Source of the DNA: Firmicutes bacterium UBA5499
GTDB taxonomy: Bacteria > Bacillota > DTU084
Assembly (NCBI GenBank): GCA_002426275.1
Contig: DIPB01000043.1
Span: 445-7,922 of the forward strand
Direction of reading: 5' to 3'
DNA: 7,478 bases
The notes beneath the pieces were generated by a model, which was given only the letters and a program-made list of their open reading frames with translations, ran no database searches and was not told the DNA's origin. Positions 1 to 7,099 of this stretch are shown in pieces; the stretch's first letter is position 1, and the number at the start of each line of letters is the position of its first letter. Made by a program: the position numbers and the translations under genes.

Positions 1-3
1 ATC

Positions 4-29
4 AAAAAAAGCCCTGTTTTCAAGGCTTT
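4..29 (-). terminator. Terminator-like stem-loop at the left edge
   Basis: AAAGCC at 8–13 pairs with GGCTTT at 24–29. One C·A mismatch (14/23) follows, then two more pairs (15–16 with 21–22) close a TTTT loop. The run of seven A at 4–10 means that, read on the minus strand, the stem is followed by seven U, as in a Rho-independent terminator. On the plus strand only TTT follows the stem, so termination in that direction would be weak. No minus-strand gene is visible to the right, so the element may be bidirectional and serve a plus-strand gene that ends left of the window, or it may be part of a mobile-element end. The stem has only about half G/C pairs. Confidence 0.4.
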
Positions 30-70
30 CACGGATCTAGGATCTTTATGCAACTGTCAAAAAACCGATT

Positions 71-79
71 TGCTATAAT
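71..79 (+). promoter_or_regulatory. Extended -10 promoter for the cas operon
   Basis: TGCTATAAT is a perfect TGn-TATAAT extended -10 element, with the hexamer at 74–79. No convincing -35 box lies 16–18 bases upstream (the bases at 50–57 match TTGACA poorly), which is typical of extended -10 promoters that do not need one. Transcription would start near 86 and leave a leader of about 220 bases before cas3. It is the only strong promoter I see ahead of the genes, and the packed gene order implies that it drives all of them. The transcription start is inferred, not shown. Confidence 0.55.
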
Positions 80-303
80 GGAATCATTGAGGAAGATTTG
101 AGGCGCCTTGTCTCTCTTATCCAGGAATTGATTGGGAAAAAGATATGGATTATATCTTTCACGAATGAAGCTACGCTCTGCCGGATTTGTCAGTTTTTTC
201 GGCGGCGGTTTTGTATTTGCTGGACATGCTGTTTTAGCTCAGCAGCGCTGGAAGGGGAGTTTTCGCTTATTTATGAGTTTAGGGATTGCAAATATTTGGG
301 GGG
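80..303 (+). other. Leader region ahead of cas3, no recognised gene
   Basis: These 224 bases separate the predicted promoter from the cas3 start. I see no riboswitch consensus, CRISPR repeat, tRNA or leader peptide with a good ribosome binding site. An ATG at 78–80 overlaps the -10 element and gives only a seven-codon peptide. The stretch from 165 on has coding-like composition (see the separate entry). A long untranslated leader on a cas operon could carry regulation, or it could be scar DNA left when the operon arrived; the sequence does not decide. Confidence 0.4.
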
Positions 304-452
304 ATGCTTTTGAAAATTCTTTCTCAAGCAGCACAAAGCATTTGGGCGAAAAAGTTCAATCAAGATGGAAATATGCTTTGGCTGCCTTTAACGGCTCATT
401 TGACGGACACTGTTTTTGTCGTAAAGAAATTATGGAATTGCTGGCTGTCTGA
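165..452 (+). other. Coding-like tract, possible gene remnant
   Basis: From ATG 165 a 95-codon open frame runs to 452, out of frame with cas3 and overlapping it by about 150 bases. The first 45 or so codons look protein-like: a basic start (MKLR), then a glycine- and phenylalanine-rich hydrophobic stretch ending AVLAQQ, resembling a signal peptide or membrane segment, then a second semi-hydrophobic stretch ending near IANIWGDAF. The ATG overlaps a TGA (ATGA at 165–168) that closes a short frame in another phase. There is no Shine-Dalgarno sequence before it, and the part beyond about 304 is inside real cas3 coding sequence. The likeliest reading is chance or the 5' stump of a membrane-protein gene cut off at the operon boundary. 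I do not recognise a family. Confidence 0.15.
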
Positions 453-3099
453 CGGCGTCAAACAAGCAATTAGCGAGGGACTGTCTAAAGAAGACTGCGC
501 GGAGCAACTCATCGTTTTTTTGGCGGCCATTCACGATCTGGGGAAGGCCACGCCAGTTTTTGAGTCCAAGCAGGCTCGTCCGCTTTGTCGCGAGTTGGAT
601 GAACAAATAGCGGAAAAATTGCTGGCCGCTGGATTACCAATTAGGCCATATCGTGATTTCCCGGATGCCAATAAGACACCGCATGCTCTGGCGACTGAAG
701 TTTTGCTTGAGCATGCCGGCTGCAATAGAAACGTGGCTGCCATCCTTGGCTCTCATCATGGCAAACCGCCGGAGCTATCAGGTATTGATCGCTGCGGGCT
801 TGGAACTTATGGCTTTAATTATCATTTGGAGAAAGAAGGGAAAGATGCGTGGACTGCGGTGCAGCGCGAATTGCTCTCTTTTGCGTTGGATCTGGCAGGG
901 TTTTCATGCCTTGAGGAAATCCCAAAACCCAATATGGCGGCGCAAGTATTATTGAGCGGATTGATTGTGATGGCTGACTGGATTGCCAGCAATGAAAGCT
1001 ATTTTCCTTATATACGCCCGGCAGAGGCACCACGGCAATGCCTTAACATGAAGACGCGCGATAAAAGCGCGTGGGAACAATTGAGTTTACCCAAGCCTTG
1101 GAATGCCGGCAACGTGTGGATGAGCAAAGACTTGTATCGAGAGCGTTTTGCTTTTACCCCTAGAGTATTGCAGGAAGCTGTAGCGCAAACTGCTGCCGCG
1201 GTTAATGAACCCGGAATTCTTGTGCTGGAGGCGCCCATGGGCGCCGGGAAAACGGAAGCAGCGTTGGTCTGTGCCGAGATTTTTGCCAATAAGGCAAAGC
1301 GTACAGGGATATTTTTTGCTCTCCCCACGCAGGCGACTTCGAACGGTATTTTCCCTCGGATCCTTGAGTGGATAAAAAATTTGGAGCTGGACGAGAAGTG
1401 TTCCATCAAGCTGGCGCACGGAAAGGCGCAGTTCAACGAAGAATATGAGGCGCTGAAGCATTTCGGGGGCAGCGTGAATGTGGGCGAAGACCAGGAAGAG
1501 GAAGGCGCGGTTGTTCACGAATGGTTCGACGGTCAGAAAAAATCTTTGCTTGCGGATATGGTTGTGGGGACAATTGATCAGCTTCTCTTGGCGGCTCTCA
1601 AGCAGAAACACGTGATGCTGCGTCACCTAGGCCTGGCTGATAAAGTTGTCATTATTGATGAATGTCACGCTTACGATGCCTACATGGGGCAATACCTTAA
1701 CAGAGCGCTGAATTGGCTCGGCGCGTATCGGGTGCCGGTGATCGTTCTTTCGGCAACCTTGCCCGCGCAAAAGCGGCAGGCTGTTATTGACGCTTATCTG
1801 AACAAAAACTCTGCGCCTAAACCCCAAAACGATCCCTTGGGTAGGAACGTCAGCGCCTTGGCTCAACTTCCGGAATGGGTCAAAAGCCGCGCTTATCCGC
1901 AGCTCACATATACGGATGGCGGCGAAGTTAAGCAAAAAGCTGTTTCTCCGGGTGACGCTCCCAAGGAGGTCCGAATTGATTTTATCACGGAAGATTCCAT
2001 TGCGGACAAGCTGGACGAGTTGCTCTCCGGAGGCGGCTGCGCGGGGGTGATCGTCAATACTGTTAAGCGGGCGCAGGAATTAACGAAGACATTGCGTGCC
2101 CGCTTTGACGATGAAACTGTGCGGCTGCTTCATTCACGCTTTCTGGCGCCGGATCGTGCCGAAAAAGAGCAGCTTCTGCTGGGAGAATTGGGGAAACCCA
2201 GCAAAGTTAAGCATCGCCCGTCAAAACTGATTGTTGTCGGTACCCAGGTTTTAGAGCAGTCGCTGGACATAGATTTCGATGTCCTCTTGAGCGATCTTTG
2301 TCCCATGGACTTATTGCTTCAGCGCATTGGGCGCTTGCACCGGCATGAGCGAAAGAGGCCTGAGAAATTAAGTACTGCATGTTGCCTGGTGATAAGCTCA
2401 GAAGACGACGGGTTTGAACCGGGCACGGAAAAGATTTACGGCGATTATCTGCTTATGCGCACAAAGACGCTGCTTCCCCAGCGACTTCTCTTGCCGCTGG
2501 ATATCCCGCAGTTGGTACAGGACACCTACGATGAAAGCGTAGCGCTTTCTCCTGAACCGTCAGAATATAAGGAGGCGAAGAAAAAATGGGATAATTTGAT
2601 TGCAGACAAAGAAAAACGAGCCAGAGATTTTCGGATTGAAAATGTGTGGCCCGGCGCTATGCAGAATTTAGTGGGCTGGTTGGATACCGATGTCTCAGAC
2701 AGGCAAGGAGAAGCCGCTGTCCGCGATTCTGACGAATCAATTGAAGTTTTGGTGATACGCCAAAAAAGTAACGGACGGTTTTGCTTTCTGCCATGGATAA
2801 ACGATGGAGGCGAAATTTCGCCCAACGAAGTACCAAAGAGCACTTTAGCCAAAACCCTGGCACGTCAAAGACTTACTTTGCCACGCGCACTTTGCGCGCC
2901 TTGGATGATTGACAGAACCATAGCAGAGTTGGAGAAAGTGAACAGTGAATGGATTCCACAATGGCAGCAATCAGTCTGGCTCAAGGGGGAGTTGTTTCTG
3001 ATTTTGGATGAGCAATGCTCCGCAAGTTTGTGCGGTTACCTTCTGATATACGATCGAGAGTATGGACTATTATACGAAAAGGAGGAGCAGGATGCCTGA
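304..3099 (+). CDS. cas3: CRISPR-associated helicase/nuclease Cas3, type I-E
   Basis: This is the effector nuclease recruited by Cascade: it nicks the displaced target strand and then unwinds and degrades DNA with ATP. From ATG 304 it is 931 residues, normal for I-E Cas3. The N-terminal HD domain has the full ligand set: H32, H77-D78 (in AAIHDLGK), H127, H151-H152 (in GSHHGK) and D225 (in MADW). The SF2 helicase follows: Walker A APMGAGKT at 310–317, DECH at 452–455, SAT at 483–485, motif V around GTQVLEQSLDIDFD at 646–659, and motif VI QRIGRLHRH at 673–681. The C-terminal accessory domain fills the rest. The start is uncertain. TTG 286 is in frame but poorly preceded. ATG 304 abuts the G-run at 298–303. 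TTG 310 has that G-run at better spacing and gives an N-terminus beginning MKILSQAAQSIWAKK, as in relatives. The 3' end overlaps cse1 by 8 bases. Family assignment is certain; the start is not. Confidence 0.96.
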   Translation: MLLKILSQAAQSIWAKKFNQDGNMLWLPLTAHLTDTVFVVKKLWNCWLSDGVKQAISEGLSKEDCAEQLIVFLAAIHDLGKATPVFESKQARPLCRELDEQIAEKLLAAGLPIRPYRDFPDANKTPHALATEVLLEHAGCNRNVAAILGSHHGKPPELSGIDRCGLGTYGFNYHLEKEGKDAWTAVQRELLSFALDLAGFSCLEEIPKPNMAAQVLLSGLIVMADWIASNESYFPYIRPAEAPRQCLNMKTRDKSAWEQLSLPKPWNAGNVWMSKDLYRERFAFTPRVLQEAVAQTAAAVNEPGILVLEAPMGAGKTEAALVCAEIFANKAKRTGIFFALPTQATSNGIFPRILEWIKNLELDEKCSIKLAHGKAQFNEEYEALKHFGGSVNVGEDQEEEGAVVHEWFDGQKKSLLADMVVGTIDQLLLAALKQKHVMLRHLGLADKVVIIDECHAYDAYMGQYLNRALNWLGAYRVPVIVLSATLPAQKRQAVIDAYLNKNSAPKPQNDPLGRNVSALAQLPEWVKSRAYPQLTYTDGGEVKQKAVSPGDAPKEVRIDFITEDSIADKLDELLSGGGCAGVIVNTVKRAQELTKTLRARFDDETVRLLHSRFLAPDRAEKEQLLLGELGKPSKVKHRPSKLIVVGTQVLEQSLDIDFDVLLSDLCPMDLLLQRIGRLHRHERKRPEKLSTACCLVISSEDDGFEPGTEKIYGDYLLMRTKTLLPQRLLLPLDIPQLVQDTYDESVALSPEPSEYKEAKKKWDNLIADKEKRARDFRIENVWPGAMQNLVGWLDTDVSDRQGEAAVRDSDESIEVLVIRQKSNGRFCFLPWINDGGEISPNEVPKSTLAKTLARQRLTLPRALCAPWMIDRTIAELEKVNSEWIPQWQQSVWLKGELFLILDEQCSASLCGYLLIYDREYGLLYEKEEQDA
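3078..3087 (+). promoter_or_regulatory. Ribosome binding site that fixes the cse1 start
   Basis: AAAGGAGGAG inside the last codons of cas3 is a near-perfect Shine-Dalgarno sequence. AGGAGG at 3080–3085 lies six bases before ATG 3092. It therefore favours 3092 over the in-frame upstream ATG at 3062, which has nothing similar in front of it. Confidence 0.75.
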
Positions 3100-4696
3100 A
3101 AAAGAATTTAATCTTCTTCATGAACCGTGGATCTTGGTAATGAAACCGGACAGCGTGACTGAGGAGGTTTCACTGTTGGAGCTGTTTCGGCGCGCGCCGG
3201 AATTTAACTGTTTGGCAGGAGAACTGCCAACCCAGGATATGGCTGTGCTGAGACTGTTGTTGGCAATTCTCCACGCGGTGTTTGGCCGCTATGATCTAGA
3301 TGGAACTTGGGCGCCATTAGATTTAGAATCAGCGACGCCAACCATGGCGCTGTCTCGCTGGAAAGCTTTGCGGGACAATGGTGCGTTTCCCATGCCAATC
3401 ATCGAAGACTATCTTTTGCATTACGAAGATCGCTTTTGGCTCTTTCATCCGGAACGTCCGTTCTATCAGGTGGTCAGTCTGGAGAAAGGAACCGAGTATA
3501 AGGCTTCGAAAATGAACGGAGAGCTGTCGGAGAGCAATAATAAAGTCAGGCTTTTCCCATCGCGTACCAAAGAAGAAAAAGGCGCTCTGAGCTACCCTGA
3601 GGCAGCCCGCTGGCTGCTTTACGTTAATGCATTTGACGATACTGCTGCCAAGCGTGTAGGAAAGGACCTTCCCAGTCCCGGCGCGGGCTGGCTTGGAAAG
3701 CTGGGGCTGATTGCAGCTGTAGGAGAGAACCTGTTTGAAACTCTATTGTTGAATCTCGTCCTGCTCAAAGACGGCACAGATGAGCTTTGGGGCGTGGAGA
3801 AACCTGTCTGGGAAGCGGAAATAGTCAAAGCAGCTGAGCGCACGAAAATTACGATTCCAGACAATCTCTCTGAGCTTTTAACGCTGCAATCTCGCCGCCT
3901 GTTGCTGCGACGAGAGGAGAATTTTGTGGTCGGATATGTACTGCTGGGCGGCGATTTTTTTCCAAAAGAAAATGCGCTTTCCGAGCAGATGACTTTGTGG
4001 AGGAACGATGCCAAGAAAGAATCCGACCCCCCGCTATTAAATCCCAAGCGACACGATCCAGCGCGTCAGTTTTGGAGGGATTTTTCTGCGCTGATGGGGC
4101 AAGGCCGTAGCAGTCGTCCCCCAGGGGTTGTGAGGTGGGTTTCCAGGCTAAAACAAGAAAACTTGATTGCAAGTTCGCATTTTCGCTTTCAAACCGCTTC
4201 CGTAAAGTATGGAGATAAAGATTTTTTCGCGGATGACGTGTTTGGCGATTCACTCTCTTTCAACGCCGGTCTTTTAACAAGCCTCGGCAGCGATTGGGTC
4301 AATCGCATCGTTGGGGAGATTGAACTTACGGAAAAACTGGTCAGACAGGCTGGATACCTAGCGCAAAATCTTGCTCTGGCGGCCGGTAACGCTGATGGCA
4401 GCGGCGCCAGAAGTATTGCCAGGGAACAGGCCTACTTTCGTCTGGATATTCCGTTTCGCCGCTGGCTGGAAGGAATTGATCCAGAGCGGGGCAGCATGAA
4501 CACGGTTTGCGATCAGTGGTGGCAGCAAGAGGTGGGCATCGTGCGCGCTTTAGGCAGGGAACTGGTCACTCAGGCCGGACCGCAGGCTTTTGTGGGACGA
4601 GACGGACATGCGACGCCGAATGAGTATAATCGTTTTTTGTACTATACTTCGAGTAGGCAATTATTAGAAGCTGCAGGGAAAAAAGAAAGGAGGTAG
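3092..4696 (+). CDS. cse1: Cascade large subunit Cse1 (CasA/Cas8e)
   Basis: This is the large subunit of type I-E Cascade. In the family it recognises the PAM, helps open the target duplex and docks Cas3. The protein has 534 residues, within the usual 500–560. It begins with the family signature FNLLHEPWI at residues 6–14. The N-terminal part continues with the conserved helix around LRLLLAILHAVFG and the DRFWLFHPERPFYQV segment. KYGDKDFFADDVFGDSLSF at 372–390 matches the conserved stretch before the C-terminal helical bundle (about 400–534), which contacts Cse2 in known structures. The start at ATG 3092 is set by a strong AAAGGAGGAG; an in-frame ATG at 3062 would add ten residues and is less likely. 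It overlaps cas3 by 8 bases, and its stop lies just after the ribosome binding site of cse2. I could not place the PAM-reading residues, as this subunit diverges strongly between species. Confidence 0.94.
   Translation: MPEKEFNLLHEPWILVMKPDSVTEEVSLLELFRRAPEFNCLAGELPTQDMAVLRLLLAILHAVFGRYDLDGTWAPLDLESATPTMALSRWKALRDNGAFPMPIIEDYLLHYEDRFWLFHPERPFYQVVSLEKGTEYKASKMNGELSESNNKVRLFPSRTKEEKGALSYPEAARWLLYVNAFDDTAAKRVGKDLPSPGAGWLGKLGLIAAVGENLFETLLLNLVLLKDGTDELWGVEKPVWEAEIVKAAERTKITIPDNLSELLTLQSRRLLLRREENFVVGYVLLGGDFFPKENALSEQMTLWRNDAKKESDPPLLNPKRHDPARQFWRDFSALMGQGRSSRPPGVVRWVSRLKQENLIASSHFRFQTASVKYGDKDFFADDVFGDSLSFNAGLLTSLGSDWVNRIVGEIELTEKLVRQAGYLAQNLALAAGNADGSGARSIAREQAYFRLDIPFRRWLEGIDPERGSMNTVCDQWWQQEVGIVRALGRELVTQAGPQAFVGRDGHATPNEYNRFLYYTSSRQLLEAAGKKERR
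4686..4694 (+). promoter_or_regulatory. Ribosome binding site for cse2
   Basis: AAAGGAGGT spans the last codons and stop codon of cse1. GGAGG at 4689–4693 is nine bases from GTG 4703 and only three from TTG 4697. It therefore points to GTG 4703 as the start of cse2 and couples its translation to the end of cse1. Confidence 0.65.
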
Positions 4697-4702
4697 TTGA
4701 AA

Positions 4703-5308
4703 GTGAATGACGAAGCAAAACAGGCGGGTCGTTTTGTCAAGTACAAAATTAACCGGCTCTCAGAGAGTACCAATGAAAATGCAGTCAGAGCTATGCTGGC
4801 CAAACTGAGACGCGGAATCGGGAAAGTCCCCGGCAGCACGCCGGAGCTTTGGGAGATTACGCTTAACGGGTTGCCGGAGGCGTTGCTTGGCCGCGGAGGC
4901 GAGCCCAGCCGGGGAGAATGGGCAGTACATACGTCGTTGACCCTTTTTGCCTTACATCAACAGGGGATAGATCTCAAAAAGCAGTGTATGAGCAAAGATG
5001 GAGAGCCCTTCGGCAGTTCCGTCCGGAAGCTGATCACAGATGATGAAGAAACAAGGATCAAGCGACGTTTTGACGCGGCTGCTACAGCTGACAGTCTGGA
5101 AGAAATTTCTCATCATTTGCGAGGGTTGATTCAGCTTTTGAAAGCGCAGGATATCCCGTTGGATTATCCTGCTTTGACAGAGGATCTGTACTGGTTTCAG
5201 TTTCCTGAAGCCAGAGATTCCGTGCGGCTGCGCTGGGGAAGGGATTTTTACCGTTTCTCAAGCGCTAAGAATAACAACGCTGGAAAGGATGATAATCATG
5301 CAGACTAA
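4703..5308 (+). CDS. cse2: Cascade small subunit Cse2 (CasB/Cas11)
   Basis: This is the small Cascade subunit. Two copies usually sit along the belly of the complex between Cse1 and Cas6e, and stabilise the crRNA–target hybrid and displaced strand. From GTG 4703 the protein has 201 residues, normal for the family. It is mainly helical and basic, with conserved-looking positive patches at KLRRGIGK (34–41) and RLRWGRDFYR (175–184); the WAVHTSLTLFALHQ segment is typical of Cse2. The tail after residue 185 is polar and Asn/Asp-rich (SSAKNNNAGKDDNHAD) and probably disordered. TTG 4697 is an in-frame alternative but sits too close to the ribosome binding site. The last 11 bases overlap cas7e. Identification rests on the sequence pattern and on its position between cse1 and cas7e. 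Confidence 0.92.
   Translation: MNDEAKQAGRFVKYKINRLSESTNENAVRAMLAKLRRGIGKVPGSTPELWEITLNGLPEALLGRGGEPSRGEWAVHTSLTLFALHQQGIDLKKQCMSKDGEPFGSSVRKLITDDEETRIKRRFDAAATADSLEEISHHLRGLIQLLKAQDIPLDYPALTEDLYWFQFPEARDSVRLRWGRDFYRFSSAKNNNAGKDDNHAD
5284..5289 (+). promoter_or_regulatory. Ribosome binding site for cas7e
   Basis: AAAGGA within the end of cse2 lies eight bases before ATG 5298. The other in-frame ATG at 5289 overlaps this site and so is not a credible start. Confidence 0.55.
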
Positions 5309-6404
5309 GGACAGAATCTATGTTGATGTGCACGTTTTGCAGACCGTACCGCCAAGTTGTATCAATCGAGATGATACCGGCAGCCCCAAGACAGCCGTGT
5401 ACGGCGGTGCGACCCGGGCGCGGGTGTCTTCGCAAAGTTGGAAGAAAGCAGTGCGCGATATGTTCAGAGATATTTTTCCTGCTAAAGATTTAGGGCTTCG
5501 CACTAAACACATTGTTGGCTTGGTGGCGGGAGAGATTCAGAAACTGGGCGGCACGGATCCAGAACAGACGGCGCAAAGGATTTTGGAAACCTCCGGCTTG
5601 AAAATCAAATCGCCGGAGAATGGAACGGATGCGTTGTTTTTCATGAGTGTTGCGCAGGCTAAAGCATTGGCTAAATTGACCCAGGAAGATCCAAAAACGG
5701 TAGAAGTGAAACCGGCGAAAGAGGCCAAGGAAAAAGCACACCAAGCGTTGAAGCAGTCGCCGGGCATTGATGTTGCCCTTTTCGGTCGTATGGTGGCCGA
5801 CGACCCATCGTTGAATACCGATGCCTGCGCGCAGATCGCCCACAGCATTTCCACGCATAAGGTCAGCAACGAATACGACTACTTTACCGCTGTGGACGAT
5901 CTTGCCCCGGGAGACAACGCCGGAGCCGGTCATATTGGCACTGTGGAGTTCAATTCTTCAACGCTTTACCGTTACGCGACCGTTGCCGTGCATGAATTGT
6001 TTCAACAACTGGAGGAGGAAACGCCGAACGCTGTTCGCGGTTTTATTAGAGCGTTCGTGTGTTCCATGCCCACTGGCAAGCAAAATACTTTTGCCAATCG
6101 TACCTTACCGGATGCGGTATTGGTCACGCTCAGGACAGATCAGCCCATAAATCTTGTCGGCGCCTTTGAGCGACCAGTGCGAGCGGGAAGAAATAACGAC
6201 GAAGGATATCTGGCCGCTTCGGCGAAGGCGTTCATCGAACACGCCAAAAATGTATATAACAATTGGCTGGGGAATCCTGAGATTTCTTTGGTGACTGGAG
6301 ATGTTTGGTCAGAGCTAGGAGACGTTTTGCCGCTGGAGGAGCTGTTGAGCAGGCTGACTGGGGAGCTTTCCAGCCGTCTGGGAAATGGCGGGGATATACG
6401 ATGA
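5298..6404 (+). CDS. cas7e: Cascade backbone subunit Cas7e (CasC/Cse4)
   Basis: This is the backbone protein of Cascade. In known complexes six copies form a helical filament that holds the crRNA spacer and kinks it every sixth base. It has 368 residues, the usual length. The N-terminus carries the classic signature: VDVHVLQTVPPSCINRDD at residues 9–26, then GSPKTAVYGG at 28–37 and RARVSSQSWKKAVR at 40–53, part of the RAMP-like RRM fold. The central part has GRMVADDPSLNTDACAQIAH, ending in the STHKVSNEYDYFTAVDD segment, and MPTGKQNTFANRTLPDAVL begins at residue 257; all are strongly conserved in Cas7e. ATG 5298 is preferred over ATG 5289 because of the AAAGGA eight bases upstream. It overlaps cse2 by 11 bases and shares ATGA with cas5e. 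Nothing is missing or unusual. Confidence 0.96.
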   Translation: MQTKDRIYVDVHVLQTVPPSCINRDDTGSPKTAVYGGATRARVSSQSWKKAVRDMFRDIFPAKDLGLRTKHIVGLVAGEIQKLGGTDPEQTAQRILETSGLKIKSPENGTDALFFMSVAQAKALAKLTQEDPKTVEVKPAKEAKEKAHQALKQSPGIDVALFGRMVADDPSLNTDACAQIAHSISTHKVSNEYDYFTAVDDLAPGDNAGAGHIGTVEFNSSTLYRYATVAVHELFQQLEEETPNAVRGFIRAFVCSMPTGKQNTFANRTLPDAVLVTLRTDQPINLVGAFERPVRAGRNNDEGYLAASAKAFIEHAKNVYNNWLGNPEISLVTGDVWSELGDVLPLEELLSRLTGELSSRLGNGGDIR

Positions 6405-7099
6405 GTACGTTGCTGTTGCGTCTGGCCGCGCCCTTGCAGTCGTGGGGAGTGGACTCAAAATATGAAAACCGGCGCAACACGGAACGCGTTCCTTCCAAAA
6501 GCGGCATTATTGGTTTGATTGCCGCCGCCTTGGGGAGGCGGCGCAACGAAAGCATAAAGGATTTAGAGGAACTACGCTTCGGAGTTCGCGTTGACAGAGA
6601 GGGCATGCTGCTGAGAGATTATCATACTGTAAAAGGCTCGAAACCGTATGTCACAAATCGCTATTATCTGATGAACGCGGTTTTTTTGGCTGGACTTGAG
6701 GGGGATGAGGAGCTGCTGAGAGAGATTGAGTTTGCTTTGCGGCGCCCCAGATTTCCGCTGTTTTTGGGAAGGCGTTCCTGTCCTCCGGAGGGCAGGCTTT
6801 TGCTGGGGATTCGGTCTGGTAAAACTCTTTTGGAGGCACTGCGAGAAGAACCTTGGCAGGTCAATTATTGTCCTCGCCAAGACACAGCTTCCGAAGGCAG
6901 CCTGCGTATTGTGATGGATGCCGGTTCAAAAGAGAAAAATGGATTTTTCCAGCGGGATGTGCCCATCTCTTTTGCTCAGACCTGTCGGAAGTTCGGCTTT
7001 CGTATGGTTTCTGAACTTGAGCCGGTTATAATTGCTTCCGGTGTACCGGAGCCTCCGACAAACCACGATCCCATGATAGAATTGGGGGTGGATAGCTAA
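6401..7099 (+). CDS. cas5e: Cascade 5'-handle subunit Cas5e (CasD)
   Basis: Cas5e caps the crRNA by gripping its 5' handle and connects Cse1 to the Cas7e filament. In type I-E it is not the processing nuclease. The protein has 232 residues, as usual. It opens with the RAMP signature LLLRLAAPLQSWG (residues 4–16), followed by PSKSGIIGLIAAALG (31–45), the conserved DYHTV at 73–77, and RPRFPLFLGRRSCPP at 115–129, which is characteristic of this subunit. The start ATG 6401 overlaps the cas7e stop as ATGA, with only a weak GGGGA before it, so translation is probably coupled to cas7e. Upstream in-frame extension is possible but would run into cas7e and lacks family similarity. The stop TAA shares its last base with the start of cas6e. 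Confidence 0.95.
   Translation: MSTLLLRLAAPLQSWGVDSKYENRRNTERVPSKSGIIGLIAAALGRRRNESIKDLEELRFGVRVDREGMLLRDYHTVKGSKPYVTNRYYLMNAVFLAGLEGDEELLREIEFALRRPRFPLFLGRRSCPPEGRLLLGIRSGKTLLEALREEPWQVNYCPRQDTASEGSLRIVMDAGSKEKNGFFQRDVPISFAQTCRKFGFRMVSELEPVIIASGVPEPPTNHDPMIELGVDS

Noticed and set aside
34..60. Possible minus-strand promoter: perfect TTGACA at 60–55
   Set aside because: The only -10 candidate (TAGATC at 39–34) matches poorly and sits at 15-base spacing, and transcription would run straight into the stem-loop at the left edge with no gene to express.
98..313. Open frame from TTG 98 giving a 71-residue Cys/Phe-rich peptide
   Set aside because: It has a TTG start with a badly spaced GAGGAAG, low-complexity composition in its second half and no family resemblance. 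It is probably a phase shadow of the coding-like tract at 165–303.
1054..1072. Small inverted repeat ACGCGC – 7 bases – GCGCGT inside cas3
   Set aside because: It has only six pairs, lies in the middle of the gene with no U-run, and is expected by chance in a sequence of this size.
1230..1245. Perfect 16-base palindrome GGCGCCCATGGGCGCC inside cas3
   Set aside because: It encodes the conserved start of the Walker A loop (APMGA), so the amino acids and GC-rich codon choice explain it. No similar copy was noticed elsewhere, and nothing suggests an operator.
1008..1626. Long minus-strand open frames opposite cas3 (and similar ones opposite cse1 and cas7e)
   Set aside because: They lie wholly antisense to strongly conserved cas genes, are rich in Ser, Arg and Cys, and lack starts with ribosome binding sites. 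They are shadows of plus-strand codon bias.
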